This document shows positions 26,556 to 32,196 of a stretch of 32,196 bases of DNA, in pieces (within the stretch, counting starts at the first letter, position 1; each line of letters opens with the position of its first letter). The stretch lies in contig CAJFUK010000063.1 of assembly GCA_904420125.1 (NCBI GenBank), forward strand, positions 1 to 32,196. The letters run 5' to 3'. The notes under the pieces were generated by a model that made no database searches, had not been told where the DNA came from, and saw only the letters and a list, made by a program, of their open reading frames with translations. The DNA is from Candidatus Falkowella caecavicola (GTDB lineage: Bacteria; Bacillota; Clostridia; Oscillospirales; Ruminococcaceae). A program made the translations under genes and the position numbers.

Positions 26556-26825
26556 CTACCTCTTTCCGTTCGGGAATTTTCTGGTCAGTCCATAAACCAG
26601 CAGCACAGAAAAAAGCGTGGGAATCACCGCGAATAAAAGACTCTTTGGACCCAGGGCCTGCAGTTCCTGCCAAAGATTGGGGCGGCTTCCCAGTGCGGTA
26701 CCCATACAGAATACCAGCAGCATGGCACATATCAGTTGTATACGGGTGTTCCACCGCAGGCCGCTTGCGGGGAACCACCGCAGGCCGATCAGCAGGCCGA
26801 TCCCCAGAACCAACAGCATTGCCAT
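26556..26825 (-). CDS. Lysine exporter LysO family, N-terminal subunit
   Basis: An 89-residue membrane protein matching the N-terminal part of LysO/DUF340: about three helices, MAMLLVLGIGLLIGL first, then LICAMLLVFCMGTALGS and a third near the end. I chose ATG 26825 because AAGGAGGGC (26832-26840) lies six bases upstream; a longer frame to 26888 has no ribosome site and adds a polar tail. It is the first gene of a two-gene operon. The promoter was not clearly identified; a TATGAT/TAGAAT-like -10 near 26900 lacks a good -35. Confidence 0.8.
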   Translation of the reverse strand: MAMLLVLGIGLLIGLRWFPASGLRWNTRIQLICAMLLVFCMGTALGSRPNLWQELQALGPKSLLFAVIPTLFSVLLVYGLTRKFPNGKR

Positions 26826-26961
26826 ATGTACGCCCTCCTTTCGGATCATTTGACAGGGAATGATTTTATGTTTATCCAGGCTGCACATTCCCGGTTATTC
26901 TATCATACTCTATGCCTGACGGGCGGGATCTGTGCATATAGACGGTCAAGCATTTTCATGT

Positions 26962-27000
26962 AAAAAAAACAGCAAAAACAGGCGTCCATACGGACGCCTG
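26962..27000 (-). terminator. Terminator of the epimerase-GH130 operon
   Basis: CAGGCGTCC (26979-26987) pairs with GGACGCCTG (26992-27000). On the minus strand the stem is followed by TTTTTGCTGTTTTTTTT. Confidence 0.88.
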
Positions 27001-27018
27001 CGCATTCTCTGGATTTCA

Positions 27019-28191
27019 TCAGATAGGCTGACGCAGCTTAAGGTTTTGAGAAATCAACGCATACCGCTGTTCCACACTTTCAAAGGAGCGAAATCCGTCC
27101 GGCGGTGTATGGAAAGCGTAATCCAGCAGCCGGTCGATCGTCGAAGTCGCTACATGCAGGCGAGTATCGGAAGAGGCATAATACAAATATACCGTTCCGT
27201 TTTCTTCGGCAACCGCACCATTTGAGAATACGACATTAGAAACATCTCCGACCCGCTCCTTCCCCTGCGGCGCAATCAGGTATCCGGCAGGCTCTGCAAT
27301 CACGCGGGACGGGTCCTGTAGATCTGTAACAAAAACATATAAAACATATCGCAGTCCGGCAGCGGTATTCCGCACGCCATGGGCAATATGCAGCCAGCCT
27401 TTGGGCGTTTTGATCGGGACGGCACCCGCTCCGTTTTTAGCCTCTGTAATGGTGTGATAATGACGCGGACTGATAATCTGCTCCTTTTCAATCACCGGGT
27501 TTTCGATATTCTCACAAAGGCCAAAACCGATCCCACCACCGGAACCGGTCTCAATAAAGTCATCCTGAGGCCGGGTATAAAACGCATACTTTCCTTCGAC
27601 AAACGCTGGATGCAGGACGACATTTCTTTGCTGCGGAGAAGGTGTGCGCAGATTGGGCAGCCGTTCAAAATGCCGGAGATCCCTGGTACGGACAATTCCC
27701 GCCTGTGCCACGGCTGCCGATAAATTTTCGCTGGCAGGATCCTTACTCTCTGAACAGAAAACGCCATAAATATAGCCGTCCTCATGCTGTGTCAAGCGCA
27801 TGTCATAGATATTCGTCTCCCCAGGGCAGTCAGGAATTCTGACCGGATAGTCCCAGAAACGAAAACCGCTTACACCGCTATTGCTTTCAGCCACGGCAAA
27901 AAACGATTTCCGGTCATTTCCTTCTACCCGCGCCATTAAATAGAATGTTGAACCGATCTTAAGCGCGCCGGCATTAAAAACCGCATTGACGCCCAGCCTT
28001 TCCATAAAATACGGGTTGGTCTGCGGATTCAGGTCATATTTCCAAAACAGGGGAACATGGTTTCGAGTCAATACAGGATGCTCCCAACGGTCATAAATCC
28101 CGTTATAACTTTTTGCCCGCCGGTTTTTCCGGCAGATCAGCCGGTCGTATTTTTTCTGTTCCCGCCGGTAGTTCTTCTCAAATTCTGTCAT
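27019..28191 (-). CDS. GH130 4-O-beta-D-mannosyl-D-glucose phosphorylase
   Basis: Cytoplasmic phosphorylase that converts mannosyl-beta-1,4-glucose plus phosphate into alpha-mannose-1-phosphate and glucose (GH130 subfamily 1). The 390 residues match the characterised Bacteroides fragilis and Ruminococcus albus enzymes in length and in motifs: [20 protein letters not shown] near the start, [15 protein letters not shown] (89-103), IYDMRLT with the likely proton-donor D130, [26 protein letters not shown] and [15 protein letters not shown]. It overlaps the epimerase by 14 bases and has a GGAGG ribosome site inside it, so expression is coupled. With the epimerase it completes the known mannobiose route: beta-1,4-mannobiose to mannosylglucose to Man-1-P. 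Confidence in the subfamily is high; substrate preference in this organism is inferred. Confidence 0.92.
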   Translation of the reverse strand: MTEFEKNYRREQKKYDRLICRKNRRAKSYNGIYDRWEHPVLTRNHVPLFWKYDLNPQTNPYFMERLGVNAVFNAGALKIGSTFYLMARVEGNDRKSFFAVAESNSGVSGFRFWDYPVRIPDCPGETNIYDMRLTQHEDGYIYGVFCSESKDPASENLSAAVAQAGIVRTRDLRHFERLPNLRTPSPQQRNVVLHPAFVEGKYAFYTRPQDDFIETGSGGGIGFGLCENIENPVIEKEQIISPRHYHTITEAKNGAGAVPIKTPKGWLHIAHGVRNTAAGLRYVLYVFVTDLQDPSRVIAEPAGYLIAPQGKERVGDVSNVVFSNGAVAEENGTVYLYYASSDTRLHVATSTIDRLLDYAFHTPPDGFRSFESVEQRYALISQNLKLRQPI

Positions 28192-29389
28192 AGGCTTCCT
28201 CCGATCCGTCCGCTTCTACACGGCGGAGCACTTCCATACACATTCTCCCGTTGTGATACGGACATTTCCAAAGTTCTGTGATGGGCTTTTCCACAGGCGT
28301 TCCATCCGGATTGACCTCATAAAACCATTCGCTGTTTGGGCGGGGGTCCACCAGATGCTGCTGAATGTAGGCCCAGAGCTGCTCGATCACATTCAAATAC
28401 AGGGGATCCCTGGTTTTTTCATACTGATTGAGATATCCGACGACACCTTCCGCCTGCACCCACCAGACATACTGCCTGTTGATTTCTCCTTCAAAACTCT
28501 CATAGCGCAATGCGCCCTGCCAGTATCCAGCCCGTAGAACATGATCGGCCATCTGCCGGCTATATACTTTGACTGTCTGCTGCCGTACCGGGTCCCCCAG
28601 GACTTCACAGGCACGGTCCAGCAGCCAGGAGGCTTCAATATCGTGTCCATAGGAATGCATGTTCGCGATCGAGTGGAACTCCCGGTCAAAAAATACCTCC
28701 AGACGGCATTCTTCCTGATTATAGACCTTTTGGGTGAACGTATCGATAATCCAGGTCAGGCGTGCCCGCACCTGAGGATTTTCCCGCGCCAGCAGAAGCT
28801 CGGTATAAGCTTCCAAAAGATGCAGCAGGGTATTCATGGTTTTATCTGCCAGCAGGCCGTTTTCCGAAAGAAATTCGTTGTCGATTTCTTTCCATTCTCT
28901 GGAAAAGGCTTCCCGGTATCCGTACGGGTCCAGGGTCTTTTCTTCAATGATTCGGAACAGATCCATGGCGGTTTGCAGCGCCTGCTCGTCCCGGCTGGCA
29001 CGATAGTAGCAGGCCAGCGCATATATGGCAAACGCCTGATTATAAGTATGCTTCATGGCATCATCCGGGGCCGTACCGTCATAACGGACGCTCCAATATA
29101 CGCCGCCGTATTCCGGATCCAGACAGCTGTCCATTAAAAAGCGGTAGGCATGCCGGGCATAGTCCAGATCTTCTTCCCGTCCAAGCGTCAGATAGGCGTT
29201 GGAAAAAAACCAGAGAATCCGGCTGTTGAGAATGACCCCCTTGACAGCCTGCGGATCCAGAGCCAGGGAAAAATCCCGGTATCCGTAAAACCCTCCGTTT
29301 TCCCGGTCGATCATCCCTTTCCAGTATGGTAAAATAACGGTTTCCAGATGTGATTGCACTTCTTTAGCCAGTTGTTTGAGTGTTTCCAT
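28178..29389 (-). CDS. Cellobiose (mannobiose) 2-epimerase
   Basis: Interconverts the reducing-end glucose and mannose of beta-1,4-disaccharides (EC 5.1.3.11), an (alpha/alpha)6-barrel enzyme of the N-acylglucosamine 2-epimerase superfamily. The 403 residues strongly resemble Ruminococcus albus cellobiose 2-epimerase: [27 protein letters not shown] with R57, [40 protein letters not shown] with H249, and [14 protein letters not shown] with H379. H190, H249 and H379 fit the catalytic/binding histidines known in the family. The ATG has AGGAGG eight bases upstream. First gene of the operon with GH130, behind a consensus promoter. In the mannan pathway it turns mannobiose into mannosylglucose for the phosphorylase. 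Confidence 0.92.
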   Translation of the reverse strand: METLKQLAKEVQSHLETVILPYWKGMIDRENGGFYGYRDFSLALDPQAVKGVILNSRILWFFSNAYLTLGREEDLDYARHAYRFLMDSCLDPEYGGVYWSVRYDGTAPDDAMKHTYNQAFAIYALACYYRASRDEQALQTAMDLFRIIEEKTLDPYGYREAFSREWKEIDNEFLSENGLLADKTMNTLLHLLEAYTELLLARENPQVRARLTWIIDTFTQKVYNQEECRLEVFFDREFHSIANMHSYGHDIEASWLLDRACEVLGDPVRQQTVKVYSRQMADHVLRAGYWQGALRYESFEGEINRQYVWWVQAEGVVGYLNQYEKTRDPLYLNVIEQLWAYIQQHLVDPRPNSEWFYEVNPDGTPVEKPITELWKCPYHNGRMCMEVLRRVEADGSEEAYDRI

Positions 29390-29485
29390 TTAAAATGCCT
29401 CCTGTTTTCCCGTTTTTATTTAGAAGGATTCCCAGATCTTCTTCCTTATAAATAAATTATTTAAGTTAACGATTAGTTTAGACCC

Positions 29486-29514
29486 ATTATAACCAAAAGA
29501 AATCTTTTTGTCAA
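29486..29514 (-). promoter_or_regulatory. Consensus sigma-A promoter of the epimerase-GH130 operon
   Basis: On the minus strand TTGACA (29514-29509), a 17-bp spacer and TATAAT (29491-29486): both hexamers perfect. A promoter this strong is usually held by a repressor. Downstream, TAATCGTTAA (about 29467-29476) resembles a LacI-family half-site pair with central CG, and AACTTAAAT recurs upstream of the lacI-type gene. Confidence 0.88.
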
Positions 29515-29677
29515 TCGTTTCCATCAAATTTTTGCACACCCTTGATACCGCCCGCGTACAGAATGCAGATTTTGGGTAGAAACGGTATAAAAAGTCTTGA
29601 AAAACCGGAAAATCCAGGGCTTTTTGATGCGTGGACGCGGGGGGATGTAACCCCTGTAGAATCCCAAGAGAATCCGC

Positions 29678-29705
29678 ACGGAAATCCCGGCCTGCGCATA
29701 AGATA
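29678..29705 (+). promoter_or_regulatory. Sigma-K-type sporulation promoter of dpaAB
   Basis: AC (29678-29679), a 17-bp spacer and CATAAGATA (29697-29705) fit the mother-cell sigma-K consensus AC-N16/17-CATANNNTA, about 60 bases before dpaA. spoVFA of Bacillus subtilis is sigma-K controlled. The rest of the 29515-29677 interval holds nothing I can name. Confidence 0.65.
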
Positions 29706-29766
29706 GGGTACCGGTTTCTCTATCGCAACAGGAGCCGGGAATCCTGAGGGGATGGAGGGAATTTAT

Positions 29767-30639
29767 TTGAATAAGACAATTCTGGTAGCGGGCGGAGACC
29801 TGCGGCAGGTGCATCTGGCCAATCTTTTTGCACAGTCTAATACGGTCTATGCAATCGGATTCAACGAATACATAGAATTTGACCAGAAAGTGCAGCTGGT
29901 CACTCGCCCGGAATCTGTCCGCACCCGGCCTGACTACCTGATTTTGCCAGTTTCGGCCTGCACCGACGGCGGTTATCTGAGTACGCCCCTATGGGATTAC
30001 CGTCTGCGCCTGGCGGCTCTGCTGGATGGAATGGAACGTCCGTCGCTGGTTTTTGGAGGCATTTTAGACAGTGAGGCGGAAAAAGTCATCAGTCTTCGCG
30101 GGCTTTCCTATATCAACTATTTACAAAGAGAAGAACTGGCCGTATTAAATGCAGTTCCCACAGCGGAAGGTGCATTGCAGATCATGATGGAAGAGCTGCC
30201 GACGACAATTTATGGGCAAAAATGCCTGATGACCGGGTTTGGCAGAATTTCTAAAGTATTAACCAAATATTTGACGGCGCTGGGCGCTTCTTTAACCATT
30301 GCCGCGCGTAAGTACAGCGATTTGGCCTGGGCCAGAATTTATGGCGCGCAGGCGGTCAGAATCCCGGAAATGCAGCGGGGTATCGAAGAATACACCGCAG
30401 TGATCAACACCGTACCCGCCCTGATCTTTTCCGAGGAAATTCTTTCCAAGCTCAAAAAAGGCTGTCTGGTGATCGACCTTGCGTCTAAACCGGGAGGCGT
30501 GGATTTTGAGACGGCCAACCGTCTGGGACTTAAAGCGATCTGGGCACTGTCCCTGCCCGGAAAAACTGCGCCCATCACGTCAGGTGAAATTGTATACGAC
30601 ACCATCTGCAATATTTTGCAGGAAAGGGGGGAAGTATAA
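29767..30639 (+). CDS. dpaA: Dipicolinate synthase subunit A
   Basis: With DpaB makes dipicolinic acid from the lysine-pathway intermediate dihydroxytetrahydrodipicolinate in the mother cell; the product fills the spore core. The N-terminus ILVAGGDLRQ matches SpoVFA, and the NAD(P)-binding Rossmann motif GFGRIS lies in the centre, followed by SLTIAARK, INTVPALIF, IDLASKPGG and ALSLPGKTAPITSGE. I favour the TTG at 29767, six bases after GGAGGGA, giving 290 residues; an ATG at 29752 adds five residues but its ribosome site abuts it. The stop overlaps the dpaB ATG by one base, so the pair is translationally coupled. Its presence shows the organism can form spores. Confidence 0.95.
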   Translation: MNKTILVAGGDLRQVHLANLFAQSNTVYAIGFNEYIEFDQKVQLVTRPESVRTRPDYLILPVSACTDGGYLSTPLWDYRLRLAALLDGMERPSLVFGGILDSEAEKVISLRGLSYINYLQREELAVLNAVPTAEGALQIMMEELPTTIYGQKCLMTGFGRISKVLTKYLTALGASLTIAARKYSDLAWARIYGAQAVRIPEMQRGIEEYTAVINTVPALIFSEEILSKLKKGCLVIDLASKPGGVDFETANRLGLKAIWALSLPGKTAPITSGEIVYDTICNILQERGEV

Positions 30640-31223
30640 TGCCAGAAGAAACCTTATCCAAAAGAATCGGATTTGCATTGACCGGATCTTTCTGTACATT
30701 TGAACGCGCGCTTAAGACGATGGAAGAACTGGTTAAATCGGGCAATCAGGTGACGCCGATTTTTTCTTTCCATGCGGCCGGGCTGGACACCCGCTTTGGC
30801 CGTGCGGACGATTTCATCCGCCGTGCCGAGGACATCTGCGGACATCGGGTTATCCGGACCATTCAGGATGCAGAACCGATTGGCCCGAAAAGCATGTTCG
30901 ATATTCTGGTTGTGGCCCCCTGTACCGGAAACACCCTGGCAAAACTCGCGGCTTCGATCATTGACACACCGGTGACCATGGCGGTTAAATCCCATTTGCG
31001 CAACAGCCGACCGGTGGTTTTAGCGGTTTCGACCAACGACGCTTTAGGCGGTGCGGCGCAGAATATCGGCGCGCTGCTCCACCGGAGAAACTATTATTTT
31101 GTGCCTGCCAGGCAGGACAATCCGGAAAAGAAGCCTACATCTGTGGTCGCATGTTTTGAAAAAATTCCAGAGACCATTTCTGCGGCTCTGGAAGGCAGAC
31201 AGATTCAGCCGGTCCTGTTATAA
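30639..31223 (+). CDS. dpaB: Dipicolinate synthase subunit B
   Basis: Flavoprotein-type (HFCD fold) partner of DpaA. The 194 residues show IGFALTGSFCTFE at the N-terminus, a phosphate-binding-like start typical of the fold, then SMFDILVVAPCTGNTLAKLA and VLAVSTNDALGGAAQNIG. Its ATG shares one base with the dpaA stop in TAATG. It ends 16 bases before a palindromic terminator. Both subunits are complete with no frameshift. They sit beside the sugar operon but on the opposite strand, so no functional link to it is implied. Confidence 0.94.
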   Translation: MPEETLSKRIGFALTGSFCTFERALKTMEELVKSGNQVTPIFSFHAAGLDTRFGRADDFIRRAEDICGHRVIRTIQDAEPIGPKSMFDILVVAPCTGNTLAKLAASIIDTPVTMAVKSHLRNSRPVVLAVSTNDALGGAAQNIGALLHRRNYYFVPARQDNPEKKPTSVVACFEKIPETISAALEGRQIQPVLL

Positions 31224-31239
31224 GCCCGGCGATCTACAG

Positions 31240-31269
31240 AAAAAAAGGCGCGGTACCGCGCCTTTTTTT
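31240..31269. terminator. Bidirectional terminator after dpaAB
   Basis: The 16-bp palindrome GGCGCGGTACCGCGCC (31247-31262) is flanked by seven A on the left and seven T on the right. It also faces the stop of the minus-strand DUF234 remnant at 31273. Confidence 0.9.
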
Positions 31270-31272
31270 CTG

Positions 31273-31758
31273 TTAATCACTGTTTATGATATTTTCATAA
31301 GAGACCAACGTGGTATTTCCAAGTGCGTCCGCCTTATCCATGCAGTCTTTTGTAAATCCGGACTTTGAGAACAGATAGAAATGAACATTCATATAGGAAA
31401 ACAGTCTGCTGCGCCGTATCAGGGTTTCGAGAACCCGGAAATCGACTTTTTCATTGGTCCATTTGCATGCAGCGAAAAGAGCAGTATCTTTATCCTGCTG
31501 GCCCATGATATCAATTTCAGCCTGACTTTTTTGGATGGGATCATTCCCCCACCAACGACCGAGAGAGGAAAATTCTATCGGAGATTTTCCGGCCAGCAAC
31601 TGCTTCCAAAGATACTGTTTGCAGATCTCTTCAAAAACTTTTCCCATATAATCGGACAGATGGGGCTTGATACGCCGGTATGCAAGATCGGCCGCTCCAC
31701 GTGCAATCATGGAATTATTATCTAATACAAAGCGATACCAAAAGCGGAACATATTATC
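31273..31758 (-). pseudogene. Truncated AAA ATPase, DUF234 C-terminal domain only
   Basis: The 159-residue frame from ATG 31752 matches the C-terminal DUF234 (PF03008) domain of bacterial/archaeal ATP-binding proteins, whose full length is usually over 400 residues with an N-terminal P-loop ATPase. Homology appears to run two codons upstream of the ATG (DNMFRFWYRF) and then meets a TAA at 31765-31767, right at the edge of a large palindrome. The ATPase part is missing. The domain has a restriction-endonuclease-like pattern (EIDIMG then CKW), but a Glu commonly preceding CKW is Ala here (FAACKW). It is therefore a remnant, probably inactive. A short working gene cannot be excluded, but no clear ribosome site or promoter is seen. 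Confidence 0.7.
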
Positions 31759-31765
31759 TATATTT

Positions 31766-31800
31766 TAGTCAATCATGATTTAGTAAATCATGATTGACTA
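31766..31800. repeat. 35-bp near-perfect palindrome
   Basis: TAGTCAATCATGATTTA (31766-31782) and its exact complement (31784-31800) are separated by one G. Each arm itself contains the 10-bp palindrome AATCATGATT, so the same site occurs twice in a row. It sits at the exact point where the DUF234 gene is cut off. It could be an operator, a recombination or insertion scar, or an element end. The 31801-31936 spacer beyond it is very AT-rich and holds no gene I can support. Confidence 0.8.
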
Positions 31801-31936
31801 ATTTAAAAATATAAATAAAAAAGGGAAATGCAAAGGAAAAAAAGAAAAAAGAAAAAGCGGGGAAGGGATCATTGGCTTGTAAAAGAAAATTTTGTCGAAT
31901 AAGAAGGAATATTGTTGTTTAAGACTTAATTTTTGA

Positions 31937-32196
31937 TTACTTGTTTTGCAAACCCTGAATATAAGAGTTTATCTTTTCTCTGTCCATATTGCTTAACTGC
32001 CGATAGGAGTATAAATGCTCCAATTCGTCTGGTGACAGATCGCTTTGTCTGATCTGCTGTTTTACGTTAGACAGGCCCGCCAGATAATCAAGCGAAACAT
32101 GAAAGAATTTTGCAATCGTCATTAAATTTTCTAAATCCGGTACTCTTTCGCCTGTTTCATAGGCGCTGATTGTCGATTGGGAAATATGCAGTTTCA
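31937..32196 (-). CDS. XRE-family HTH regulator, partial at window edge
   Basis: The 3' part of a small regulator whose beginning lies outside the right edge. The visible 86 residues include the end of the helix-turn-helix (HISQSTISAYETGERVPDLE), followed by LMTIAKFFHVSLDYLAGLSN, typical of XRE/Cro domains, and a short helical tail. An internal ATG at 32122 is inside the domain and is not the start. It is on the same strand as the DUF234 remnant downstream. Its target is unknown; the twin AATCATGATT sites at 31766-31800 are candidates by position. Confidence 0.85.
   Translation of the reverse strand, partial: KLHISQSTISAYETGERVPDLENLMTIAKFFHVSLDYLAGLSNVKQQIRQSDLSPDELEHLYSYRQLSNMDREKINSYIQGLQNK

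Noticed and set aside
31766-31800. Rho-independent terminator of the XRE gene
   Set aside because: The palindrome is AT-rich, has no T-run on the minus strand and lies about 140 bases past the stop.

Overview
The window looks like a chromosome segment of an anaerobic, spore-forming Firmicute, probably a Clostridia/Oscillospiraceae (Ruminococcus-like) fibre degrader. Supporting signs are dipicolinate synthase dpaAB behind a sigma-K-like promoter, RNase J, a CsoR/CopA copper module, sigma-A promoters with strong Shine-Dalgarno sites, and a cellobiose 2-epimerase + GH130 pair closely resembling those of Ruminococcus albus. No species can be named from the sequence alone.

Layout. (1) 1-3947: the remains of a type III restriction-modification locus. 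The mod methyltransferase has lost its 5' half at a junction with foreign-looking sequence carrying a terminator; the res helicase-nuclease is intact. (2) 4056-14485: the centrepiece, five tandem paralogous GH5-family glycoside hydrolases (about 10 kb, all +). All have the same architecture: GH5 catalytic domain, X2-like beta-sandwich, a further conserved beta-rich module, and a C-terminal membrane anchor with a Lys/Arg-rich tail. Four have signal peptides; the first has none. (3) 14497-19153 (-): RNase J with a basic N-terminal extension and a long structured leader, and a sugar-phosphate nucleotidyltransferase fused to a degenerate phosphomannomutase-like domain. (4) 19612-22793 (+): a membrane-anchored LysM-G5-M23 peptidase and a LacI-family regulator. 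(5) 23040-26825 (-): copA-csoR copper efflux with a clear CsoR operator, and a lysine exporter split into two genes. (6) 27019-29389 (-): a beta-mannan disaccharide operon (cellobiose/mannobiose 2-epimerase and mannosylglucose phosphorylase) behind a consensus promoter. (7) 29678-31269 (+): dpaAB. (8) 31273-32196 (-): an AT-rich end with a truncated DUF234 ATPase remnant beside a 35-bp palindrome, and an XRE regulator cut by the window edge.

How they may work together (inference). The surface-anchored GH5 enzymes would cut beta-1,4-glucan or (gluco)mannan. Imported disaccharides could be epimerised and phosphorolysed to mannose-1-phosphate and glucose. The nucleotidyltransferase fusion could use mannose-1-phosphate directly if it is a GDP-mannose synthase. 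The most unusual items are the five-copy membrane-anchored GH5 array with its variable active-site positions, the long structured RNase J leader, and the two decayed defence-type loci at the window ends. I saw no CRISPR array, tRNA or rRNA gene.
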